DNA of 6,258 nt, from positions 1 through 6,258 of the forward strand of contig JAFLUS010000025.1 of the NCBI GenBank assembly GCA_022508685.1, written 5' to 3'. The position numbers and the translations under genes were made by a program. The notes under the pieces are model-generated. The model worked only from the letters and a program-made list of their open reading frames with translations, was not told the origin of the DNA and did not search any database. Shown here in pieces: positions 1-6,063 of this stretch (its first letter is position 1; each line of letters starts with the position of its first letter). The DNA comes from Prevotellaceae bacterium (GTDB lineage Bacteria > Bacteroidota > Bacteroidia > Bacteroidales > Bacteroidaceae).

Positions 1-1
1 G

Positions 2-38
2 AAAATACCCTTGCTTGCGGAGGTGGCAAGCAAGGGTA
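2..38 (-). terminator. Intrinsic terminator of the CMD-family gene
   Basis: A perfect 13-bp inverted repeat pairs bases 6-18 with 26-38 around a 7-nt loop (19-25). Read on the minus strand, the hairpin is followed directly by TTTT (5-2), which makes it a rho-independent terminator. It lies 22 nt past the stop codon of the minus-strand gene that ends at 61. On the plus strand no T-run follows, so it should work in one direction only. The T-tract may continue beyond the window edge. Confidence 0.85.
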
Positions 39-60
39 GGAATGTGGTGGACAGATGTGT

Positions 61-843
61 TCAGATGAGGCGTTCGCTGTATGCGTCGTTGATGATGTTG
101 AGGGCGTTGAGCGAACGGGGGAAACCAATCCATGGGAGCATGGCGGTGACGGCTGCGACCATTTCTTTCTTGGTGATGTGGGTGTTCTTGCAACCAATGG
201 CGTGGGTGCGGAGGCGGTCGTCGCATCCGCCGAGGGCGGCGAGCATGCAGAAGGTGATGAGTTCGCGGTGCTGGAGGTCGATGCCGTTGCGGGTGTAGAA
301 CTGCCCGAAGCAGTAGCCTTCCATGAAACGGACGATGTGCTCTTGTCCTTTGGGCGACGTTTCCTTCATGTTCTCGGCATTGCCTTCGCCCCAGAGGGCG
401 TCTATCATTTGGCGGCCTTTCTCGTGCTTGTCCTCTTCGGTGGTGGTGGCTTGGTCGTCGAGCGGAAGACGGATGTCGTTGTTGTCGAACACTTCGTTCA
501 TGGTGAGAAGGAAGTCGATGACGCGCGAGAATCCGAGGAAGGGTACGGCTTGGTAGACGATTTCACGAATTTCGCGTGGCTTGACGCCGACGTTGAGTGC
601 TGCGTCTACATGGATGCGGAACTCGGTCAGTGCGTTGCATCCGATGGTGGATGCGAGGATGCACATGATGCGTGTCTTCTCGATGACGGTGCCGTCGGCA
701 ACTTCCAATGTGTCGTCGAAGGCGAAATTGTCGAAGATGGCTGTGAGTTCGGGGTCACTCTTGAGGGTGTTCACCGAATTGCGTGACGAGAATAGTTTCT
801 TGATTTCTTTGTGTGCTCTTTCGCTGATTTTTATCTTTTTCAT
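61..843 (-). CDS. Two-domain carboxymuconolactone decarboxylase (CMD)-family protein
   Basis: A 260-residue cytosolic protein with no signal peptide or membrane segment, made of two tandem CMD/AhpD-like helical repeats. The first, about residues 52-120, contains C61, C69, E74 and H78 (EFRIH) and the segment PFLGFSR (101-107). The second, about 190-257, starts HRELITF and contains C199, C207 and H214 and the matching segment PWIGFPR (237-243). The two halves align well, so the gene looks like an internal duplication. The AhpD CXXC redox pair is missing from both halves, which argues against a classical alkylhydroperoxidase. Members of this broad family include decarboxylases and thiol-dependent peroxidases, and the substrate here cannot be told. 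The ATG at 841-843 follows a plausible promoter closely. The gene appears monocistronic, with its own promoter and terminator, and is divergent from dapF. The family call is firm; the function is unknown. Confidence 0.88.
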   Translation of the reverse strand: MKKIKISERAHKEIKKLFSSRNSVNTLKSDPELTAIFDNFAFDDTLEVADGTVIEKTRIMCILASTIGCNALTEFRIHVDAALNVGVKPREIREIVYQAVPFLGFSRVIDFLLTMNEVFDNNDIRLPLDDQATTTEEDKHEKGRQMIDALWGEGNAENMKETSPKGQEHIVRFMEGYCFGQFYTRNGIDLQHRELITFCMLAALGGCDDRLRTHAIGCKNTHITKKEMVAAVTAMLPWIGFPRSLNALNIINDAYSERLI

Positions 844-868
844 GGCTGATGTTTTTTATTCTCAGTTG

Positions 869-901
869 CAAATATACGGAAAAAATCATCATGTGGGAAA
901 A
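869..901 (-). promoter_or_regulatory. Promoter of the CMD-family gene
   Basis: Read on the minus strand, 876-869 is TATATTTG, a perfect match to the Bacteroidetes -7 consensus TAnnTTTG. A TTTT at 901-898 lies 21 bases upstream and is a weak stand-in for the -33 TTTG. The predicted transcript would start near 862-864 and carry a leader of about 20 nt before the ATG at 843. The -7 match is seen directly; its activity is inferred. Confidence 0.6.
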
Positions 902-909
902 TTCTGCCA

Positions 910-934
910 TTTTTTTTGATTTTTTTAATTTTTT
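910..934 (-). promoter_or_regulatory. Phased A-tracts upstream of the CMD promoter (possible UP-like element)
   Basis: Three T-runs on the plus strand (910-917, 920-926, 929-934) are A-tracts on the minus strand. Their centres are about 9 bp apart, close to one helical turn. They lie just upstream of the minus-strand -33 region. Phased A-tracts bend DNA and often act as upstream promoter elements, so this may boost or tune the CMD promoter. There is no preceding stem, so it does not look like a terminator tail. Confidence 0.35.
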
Positions 935-981
935 ATCCTCGTTTCCTTTCCTTTTATTATATATGGGCGGTGGCGTAGTGG

Positions 982-1009
982 AATTTCCTTGGTAAGGAAT
1001 TTTGCAAAA
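982..1009. promoter_or_regulatory. Imperfect inverted repeat and TTTTGCAAAA palindrome upstream of the dapF promoter
   Basis: AATTTCCTT (982-990) and AAGGAATTT (994-1002) form an inverted repeat with one mismatch and a 3-nt spacer. The second arm runs into the perfect 10-bp palindrome TTTTGCAAAA (1000-1009). The site is 15-42 bp upstream of the predicted -33 element of dapF, where an activator could bind. The symmetry is visible; the regulatory role is a guess, and in AT-rich DNA it could be chance. Confidence 0.25.
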
Positions 1010-1023
1010 AATGTAATATTCAT

Positions 1024-1054
1024 TTTGTTTTGTGCGCGTTTATCCGTAACTTCG
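1024..1054 (+). promoter_or_regulatory. Predicted promoter of the dapF-glnN-GH25 transcription unit
   Basis: TTTG at 1024-1027 and TAACTTCG at 1047-1054 are separated by 19 bp. This matches the Bacteroidetes -33/-7 arrangement (TTTG, TAnnTTTG) with one mismatch in the -7 box. A second TTTG at 1029-1032 is spaced less well. The transcript would start near 1060 and give a leader of about 34 nt. It is the only good promoter found before the three tightly spaced genes. Confidence 0.65.
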
Positions 1055-1093
1055 CGGCATAAATGTATTCTGAATAGGGAAATAAGGTAAAAG

Positions 1094-1957
1094 ATGAAAG
1101 GAACGGTTGTGAAGTTTACGAAGATGCATGGATGTGGCAATGACTACATTTATGTGTATGAACCTCATCTCCCGATGTTCAATCCTGTCGATGCTGCCAT
1201 ACGCTGGAGCCGTTTCCACACGGGGATTGGTTCTGACGGACTGATTCTGATAGGGAAGAGCGACGTTGCCGATTTTTCCATGCGGATATTCAACAGCGAT
1301 GGTTCGGAAGCCATGATGTGTGGCAACGGCATCCGCTGTGTGGGTAAGTTTGTACGCGATTTTCATCTGACGGAGGCTTCGACGGTGACTGTCGCTACGC
1401 GGAGCGGAGTCAAGACGCTGCGGCTGTTCGAAAATGAGCAGGGCGAAGTGACGAGTGCGGAAGTCGATATGGGTGCTCCCGTCATGGAGAATGTGGCGCA
1501 ACTGAATACGCCGACGGGTGGTCTGCTGCGCGGACAACTGCCTGCTGCCGACTCTTCGCTGCCAACTTGCGTGGGTACGTTCGTATCGATGGGCAATCCC
1601 CATTTCGTGATGTTTGTCGACGATGTGGACGACGTGGATGTGGCGGCCATAGGTCGTCTGTTGGAACATCATCCGATATTTCCCGAAGGTTGTAATATAG
1701 AATTTGCGCAACTGCGTTCTGACGGAAGCATCCGCATGAGGGTGTGGGAACGTGGTAGCGGCATCACGATGGCGTGTGGCACGGGTGCATGTGCCACGGC
1801 TGTGGCTGCCATTCTCGAAGGGAGGGTGGGGCGCTTGCAGGATGTCATCGTGGAGATGGACGGAGGAACGCTTTCCGTCCGTTGGGATGAAACCGATGAG
1901 CATGTCTACATGACAGGTCCTGCCGTCCATGTGTACGATGGCGAAATAAGTATTTGA
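1094..1957 (+). CDS. dapF: Diaminopimelate epimerase
   Basis: A cytosolic enzyme that converts LL-diaminopimelate to meso-diaminopimelate, the lysine precursor and the cross-linking residue of Gram-negative peptidoglycan. At 287 residues it is close to the usual family length. The two catalytic cysteines of this cofactor-independent racemase are C76 (in MMCGNGIRC) and C228 (in MACGTGAC). Other family motifs are MHGCGNDY (11-18), SDGSEAM (68-74), GNPH (167-170), NIEF (201-204) and ER (219-220). The ATG at 1094 is chosen over the internal ATG at 1124 because family members have about ten residues before the MHG motif; a weak AAGG lies 6 nt upstream. glnN starts 19 nt after the stop, so co-transcription is likely. 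In many Bacteroidales dapF is found beside the LL-DAP aminotransferase gene dapL, which is not in this window. The coding strand is clearly G-rich, unlike the downstream genes. Confidence 0.97.
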   Translation: MKGTVVKFTKMHGCGNDYIYVYEPHLPMFNPVDAAIRWSRFHTGIGSDGLILIGKSDVADFSMRIFNSDGSEAMMCGNGIRCVGKFVRDFHLTEASTVTVATRSGVKTLRLFENEQGEVTSAEVDMGAPVMENVAQLNTPTGGLLRGQLPAADSSLPTCVGTFVSMGNPHFVMFVDDVDDVDVAAIGRLLEHHPIFPEGCNIEFAQLRSDGSIRMRVWERGSGITMACGTGACATAVAAILEGRVGRLQDVIVEMDGGTLSVRWDETDEHVYMTGPAVHVYDGEISI

Positions 1958-1976
1958 AAACTGAAAACAGCAGAAT

Positions 1977-4169
1977 ATGGCTTCAAAATTGAGATTCAAG
2001 GTAGTGGACGATGCCTTCAAGAAACGTCCGGTAGTGGTTACTGCACCTGCGGAACGTCCGTCGGCGTATTTTGGCAAGTATGTATTTACACGGCAAAAGA
2101 TGTTCAAGTATTTGCCGACGAAAGTATATCGCGAATTGTGCGATGTCATTGACAACGGCGCACCGCTCAACCTCGCCATTGCCGATGCCGTGGCTGAAGG
2201 TATGAAGCAGTGGGCTATGGAATTGGGTGCGACGCACTACACTCACTGGTTCCAGCCGCTGACGGAAGGTACGGCGGAGAAGCACGACGGATTCGTAGAA
2301 CACGACGGAAAAGGCGGAATGGTGGAAGAATTTGAAGGCAAACTGCTGGTGCAGCAGGAACCCGATGCCAGTTCGTTCCCCAACGGTGGTATCCGCAGTA
2401 CGTTTGAGGCTCGTGGCTACTCGGCTTGGGACCCCACTTCGCCCGTCTTTGTCATTGGCGACACGCTGATGATTCCTACGGTGTTCATTTCCTACACGGG
2501 TGAGGCTCTCGACTTCAAAGCACCTTTGAAGAAAGCCCTTTATGCCATCGACAAGGCTGCAACGGCTGTTTGTCGCTACTTCTATCCCGACGTGAAGAAA
2601 GTCAACAGCAATTTAGGTTGGGAACAAGAGTATTTCCTCGTTGACGAATCGCTCTACACCGCTCGTCCCGACTTGATGATGACGGGACGCACGCTGATGG
2701 GACACGATGCTGCCAAAAATCAGCAAATGGACGACCACTATTTCGGTTCCATTCCTGCACGTGTGGAGAATTTCATGCGCGACATCGAAATTCAAGCCCT
2801 CGAACTGGGTATTCCCTGCAAGACACGCCACAACGAGGTGGCGCCAAACCAGTTTGAGTTGGCTCCCATTTACGAAGAAACCAACCTTGCCGTCGACCAC
2901 AATATGTTGATGATGGCTATCATGAAGCGCGTAGCCCGCAAACACGGGTTCCGCTGCCTGCTTCACGAAAAGCCGTTCAAGGGCATCAACGGCAGCGGTA
3001 AGCACAACAACTGGAGCCTTGTGACAGATACCGGCGTGCTGCTCCATGCACCCGGAAAGACGCCAATGGAGAACTTGCGTTTCGTCACCTTCATCGTCGA
3101 GACGCTGAAAGCCGTTTACGACCATAACGGATTGCTCAAAGCCGCCATTATGTCTGCGACCAATGCGCATCGATTGGGTGCCAACGAAGCCCCGCCTGCC
3201 ATTATTTCTTCATTCTTGGGACGCACTGTCAGCGATTTGCTCGACCATGTGGAAAACTCGAGCGATGACGAAATCCTGAGTGTGGCAGGCAAGACGGTCA
3301 TGCACCTCGACATTCCCTCCATTCCCGAATTGCTCATCGACAACACCGACCGCAACCGCACGAGTCCGTTTGCATTTACCGGCAATCGCTTTGAATTCCG
3401 TGCCGTCGGTAGCGAAGCCAACTGCGCTTGCGCCATGCTCACGCTCAACACGGCTGTGGCAGAAGCCCTCACATCGTTCCACCAACGCGTGGAAGCATTG
3501 ATTGCCAAGGGCGAAGCCAAGGAAAGCGCCATTCTCAAGGTTGTCCGCGAAGACATTCGTTATATTCGTCCTATCCGTTTCGACGGCAATGGTTATAGCG
3601 ACGAGTGGAAAGAGGAAGCAGCCAAACGTGGGCTCGATTGCGAAACTTCCTGTCCGCTCATCTACGACCGCTATCTCGATGAAGCGAGTGTGCAAATGTT
3701 CGAAAGTCAGAAAGTGATGACGCGACTCGAACTCAAAGCACGCAACGAAATCAAGTGGGAAACCTACACGAAGAAAATCCAAATCGAGGCACGTATCTTC
3801 GGTGACCTCTGTCTGAACCACATCATTCCAGTGGTGACGAAATATCAGTCCGTCCTCATCGACAACGTGCATAAACTCAAAGAGATTTTCCCTGCTGAGA
3901 AAGCCGCCCGAATTTCTGCGAACAACCTGACGTTGATAGAAGAAATTTCAGAGCACGAGCAGTTCATCATTGAGTATGTGCGTCGCCTGATAGATGCCCG
4001 ACGGATTGCCAATCGCATTGAGAGCGAACGCGAACGTGCCATTTCCTATCACGACAACGTCGCACCGCTCATCGAAGAAATTCGTTATCACGTCGATAAA
4101 CTCGAACAAATCGTTGACGACGAACTGTGGCCATTGCCGAAATATCGCGAACTCCTTTTCATCAATTAA
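1977..4169 (+). CDS. glnN: Type III glutamine synthetase (GSIII)
   Basis: Cytosolic ATP-dependent ligation of ammonia to glutamate, the main entry of ammonia into glutamine. The 730-residue length is typical of GSIII, first known from Bacteroides fragilis GlnN, and far above the roughly 450 residues of type I. The N-terminal GSIII domain has THYTHWFQP (86-94) and FPNGGIRSTFEARGY (134-148). Catalytic landmarks are E216 and E218 (GWEQEYF), E287 and E294 (NEVAPNQFE), H343 (NGSGKHNNWSL), R461 (NRTSPFAF), and E473 and R475 (RFEFRAVGS). A long helical C-terminal extension follows from about residue 590. All expected metal, glutamate and ATP-binding motifs are present, so the enzyme should be active. 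The ATG at 1977 gives the normal GSIII N-terminus; no Shine-Dalgarno sequence is evident, as is common in this phylum. It lies between dapF (19 nt) and the GH25 gene (25 nt), probably in one transcript. The G/C balance of the coding strand shifts from near-even at the 5' end to strongly C-rich. Confidence 0.97.
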   Translation: MASKLRFKVVDDAFKKRPVVVTAPAERPSAYFGKYVFTRQKMFKYLPTKVYRELCDVIDNGAPLNLAIADAVAEGMKQWAMELGATHYTHWFQPLTEGTAEKHDGFVEHDGKGGMVEEFEGKLLVQQEPDASSFPNGGIRSTFEARGYSAWDPTSPVFVIGDTLMIPTVFISYTGEALDFKAPLKKALYAIDKAATAVCRYFYPDVKKVNSNLGWEQEYFLVDESLYTARPDLMMTGRTLMGHDAAKNQQMDDHYFGSIPARVENFMRDIEIQALELGIPCKTRHNEVAPNQFELAPIYEETNLAVDHNMLMMAIMKRVARKHGFRCLLHEKPFKGINGSGKHNNWSLVTDTGVLLHAPGKTPMENLRFVTFIVETLKAVYDHNGLLKAAIMSATNAHRLGANEAPPAIISSFLGRTVSDLLDHVENSSDDEILSVAGKTVMHLDIPSIPELLIDNTDRNRTSPFAFTGNRFEFRAVGSEANCACAMLTLNTAVAEALTSFHQRVEALIAKGEAKESAILKVVREDIRYIRPIRFDGNGYSDEWKEEAAKRGLDCETSCPLIYDRYLDEASVQMFESQKVMTRLELKARNEIKWETYTKKIQIEARIFGDLCLNHIIPVVTKYQSVLIDNVHKLKEIFPAEKAARISANNLTLIEEISEHEQFIIEYVRRLIDARRIANRIESERERAISYHDNVAPLIEEIRYHVDKLEQIVDDELWPLPKYRELLFIN

Positions 4170-4194
4170 CGTATTCCAACACGACCTTTCGACC

Positions 4195-5064
4195 ATGAAC
4201 CGCCCCCGCCGCCCATACGCGTTGCTCGCCTTTGCCATGTTGTTCATGCTGACTTGCATTGTGCAACCCGCTGAAGCAAAGAAACGCAAGACAAAATACG
4301 AGCAGAAACGGGCTACTTCCGCTGTCATCCCGACTATCGAACCCGATGGCGTCAGTCAGCGGTCCAAGCCCGACACCCATCCGCATACGCTTGCAGCCCC
4401 CATGTTTGCAGGGTTGAACAATCGCCCTGTGCGGGTATCTAATGATGGACGTCCTTCCCCCAATCGTGGCATCACCGGTATTGACGTCAGCCACTATCAA
4501 GGGCAAATCAACTGGGCTGAGGTGGCGCGCGACCCGCAAGTGCAGTATGTATTCCTCAAGATGACAGAAGGCAACTCAATGGTGGATAACACCTACGCCT
4601 ACAATCTTCGCGAGGCACGTCGGCATGGTCTGAAAGTCGGAGTCTACCATTTCTTCCGTGCCAACGTCACTGCTGAAGCCCAATTCCGCAATTTCATGAG
4701 TGTGTATCGGAAGCAAGACCAAGACCTGCTGCCTTTCGTCGATGTCGAACTTTCCAACGGCGTGTCCGACCACGTCTTTGTGTCGCGTCTGCGCGAGTTG
4801 CTCGAACTCATCACGAAAGCCATCGGTCGACGTCCTGTCATCTATACAGGTAAACATTATTATCAGAAGTATCTGAATACCGACTATTTCCGGCAATACC
4901 AATATTTCATCGCCAGTTACACCGCCCAACCTCCCATGCTTGCCAACAACGACGACTATACCATTTGGCAATACAGCAGCAAGGGACGCGTTCGCGGCAT
5001 TCGTGGCGATGTCGACATGAGTTGCTTCATGGGTAAGCACGTGTTGAAAGAAATTATGTTTTAA
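4195..5064 (+). CDS. Secreted GH25-family lysozyme (muramidase)
   Basis: A 289-residue exported protein predicted to cleave the beta-1,4 bond between MurNAc and GlcNAc in peptidoglycan. Residues 1-28 form a signal peptide: basic start (RPRR), hydrophobic core about 9-23, and an AEA signal-peptidase site before K29. Residues 29-92 are a basic, probably disordered linker beginning KKRKTKYEQKR. The GH25 domain (about 93-285) opens with GIDVSHYQGQINW (D97) and contains VGVYHFF (148-154), the acidic pair D183/E185 (FVDVE) expected to be catalytic, YTIWQYSS (255-262) and DVDMSCF (272-278). It closely follows glnN and precedes a strong terminator, so it is probably the last gene of the dapF unit. 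The frame is open further upstream, but starting at 3994 would overlap glnN by 176 nt and bury the signal peptide, so the ATG at 4195 is chosen. C21 has no proper lipobox, so a lipoprotein is unlikely. Whether it acts on self or foreign walls is not known. Confidence 0.92.
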   Translation: MNRPRRPYALLAFAMLFMLTCIVQPAEAKKRKTKYEQKRATSAVIPTIEPDGVSQRSKPDTHPHTLAAPMFAGLNNRPVRVSNDGRPSPNRGITGIDVSHYQGQINWAEVARDPQVQYVFLKMTEGNSMVDNTYAYNLREARRHGLKVGVYHFFRANVTAEAQFRNFMSVYRKQDQDLLPFVDVELSNGVSDHVFVSRLRELLELITKAIGRRPVIYTGKHYYQKYLNTDYFRQYQYFIASYTAQPPMLANNDDYTIWQYSSKGRVRGIRGDVDMSCFMGKHVLKEIMF

Positions 5065-5074
5065 GTAAGCATTG

Positions 5075-5107
5075 GGGAGAGCACGTAGCAATATGCTCTC
5101 CCTTTTT
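5075..5107 (+). terminator. Intrinsic terminator after the GH25 gene
   Basis: A perfect 9-bp stem, GGGAGAGCA (5075-5083) with TGCTCTCCC (5094-5102), closes a 10-nt loop and is followed by TTTTT (5103-5107). It starts 10 nt after the GH25 stop codon and ends the predicted dapF-glnN-GH25 transcript. The amidase gene begins only 19 nt further on, so read-through could still supply it. Confidence 0.88.
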
Positions 5108-5114
5108 ATATTTG
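5107..5114 (+). promoter_or_regulatory. Perfect -7 box overlapping the terminator T-run
   Basis: TATATTTG fits the Bacteroidetes -7 consensus TAnnTTTG exactly and is the same octamer as in the CMD promoter. Its first T is the last T of the terminator tail. No TTTG or TTG lies 19-22 bp upstream, where the terminator hairpin sits. If active, transcription would start about 5119-5121, leaving a leader of only 6-14 nt before the amidase ATG. The match is seen; the activity is inferred. Confidence 0.4.
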
Positions 5115-5126
5115 TTTTATCCCTTC

Positions 5127-6002
5127 ATGACCATGTTTTTCCTTCGCTTCTTCCTATTGCTTTTGGTGACGACAATCATGTCGACCGCCAAAGCGCAAGA
5201 CGCAGTCTTTATACCTGCTGACTCTGTTCGCGTCACTCGTTTGTTGCAACAATGCAAGACTGATGCTCCCGCATCACCCATGCTGTGGTTCGGACGCCAA
5301 TTCGTTGGAACACCCTACGAAGCCCATACACTTGAAGTCGGTGATACCGAACGGCTCATCGTTCGTCTGCAAAGTTTCGATTGTCTTACGTTCGTCGAAA
5401 CCGTTCTTGCCCTATCTCTTTGTCATGTCAATGACCAACGAACGTTTGCCGATTTCTGCCGTTATCTGCAGCAGATACGCTATCGCAATGGAATCATCGA
5501 CGGCTACACCTCACGCCTGCACTACTTCACGTGGTGGGCTGACGAGAATGTCCGGCACAACTTCATCGTTGATGCAGCCGACTCTACAGGCACAACCCGT
5601 TCTGCCTTTACTGCGATGCAGACCTTGCGCCTTAACTATATGTCAACCCATCCCCAATCCTATATCCATTTGAACGGACATCCCGAACGCATCAATGCTA
5701 TTCGGCAAATGGAACGTCGCTACGACAACACCCGATGGGCATATATTCCCAAATCGCGGCTTAATGCCACAGCGCGTGAACTGCATGAAATTCGTACCGG
5801 CGACATCATTTCGCTCATCACCTCTCGGCAAGGACTCGACAATAGTCACGTCGGCATTGCCTATTGGCAGAACGGCCGCCTTCATCTGCTCCATGCATCA
5901 TCTGTCCGCCACCGCGTCATTCTTGATACCGAAACGCTGTACGATTATTGCCGTCGGCAATCTTCGTTGCTCGGTGTACGCGTCTACAGACTGAAACGAT
6001 AA
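5127..6002 (+). CDS. Secreted DUF1460 NlpC/P60-type N-acetylmuramoyl-L-alanine amidase
   Basis: A 291-residue exported cysteine hydrolase of the DUF1460 branch of the NlpC/P60 fold. Characterised members cut the amide bond between MurNAc and L-Ala in peptidoglycan fragments. Residues 1-23 form a signal peptide with a long hydrophobic core (4-18) and an AKA cleavage site before Q24. Family hallmarks are VGTPYEAHTLE (60-70), the nucleophile C86 in FDCLTFVE (84-91), SRLHYFTWW (129-137), the catalytic H241 in NSHVGIA (239-245), and H256 in LLHASS as the likely third triad residue. The frame opens with a TTG at 5112, but that lies in the terminator tail and -7 box, so the ATG at 5127 is preferred; the ATG at 5133 (289 residues) is equally credible. 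It follows the GH25 muramidase with a terminator between, and the two activities complement each other. The family is clear; its cellular role (recycling, remodelling or attack) is not. Confidence 0.9.
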   Translation: MTMFFLRFFLLLLVTTIMSTAKAQDAVFIPADSVRVTRLLQQCKTDAPASPMLWFGRQFVGTPYEAHTLEVGDTERLIVRLQSFDCLTFVETVLALSLCHVNDQRTFADFCRYLQQIRYRNGIIDGYTSRLHYFTWWADENVRHNFIVDAADSTGTTRSAFTAMQTLRLNYMSTHPQSYIHLNGHPERINAIRQMERRYDNTRWAYIPKSRLNATARELHEIRTGDIISLITSRQGLDNSHVGIAYWQNGRLHLLHASSVRHRVILDTETLYDYCRRQSSLLGVRVYRLKR

Positions 6003-6063
6003 TGACAGCCGTATGCCGGTTTAGCTTGTCGGGAGTGGCGATGTACCTGCGTTTTCCTGTTTG

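Noticed and set aside
55..786. A 243-codon plus-strand open frame antisense to the CMD-family gene
   Set aside because: It is an exact antisense shadow of a gene with clear family motifs, its own promoter and its own terminator; the translation resembles no family I know and is just acidic and valine-rich.
963..995. A 10-codon open frame ending in the inverted repeat, considered as a leader peptide for dapF
   Set aside because: It lies upstream of the predicted dapF promoter rather than in its leader, and has no run of regulatory codons.
1620..1645. Short tandem Asp-Asp-Val coding repeat in dapF (residues 175-183)
   Set aside because: Acidic and valine-rich residues are normal for DapF just after the GNPH motif; there is no sign of repeat expansion.
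1040..2179. A 379-codon minus-strand open frame across dapF and the start of glnN
   Set aside because: Antisense to two well-identified enzymes and spanning their junction; the His/Arg/Thr-rich translation is typical of a shadow frame.
2613..3872. Long minus-strand open frames (2613-3170 and 3210-3872) inside glnN
   Set aside because: Both lie wholly within the conserved GSIII catalytic region on the opposite strand, with no promoter-like signal or recognisable motif.
3994..4194. A 67-codon upstream extension of the GH25 frame
   Set aside because: It overlaps the end of glnN and would place 67 unrelated residues in front of a good signal peptide; the ATG at 4195 fits much better.
6003..6063. 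Possible bidirectional terminator between the convergent amidase and AddB-like genes
   Set aside because: Only a weak bulged pairing (GACAGC at 6004-6009 with GCTTGTC at 6024-6030) is visible, with no T-run on either side.
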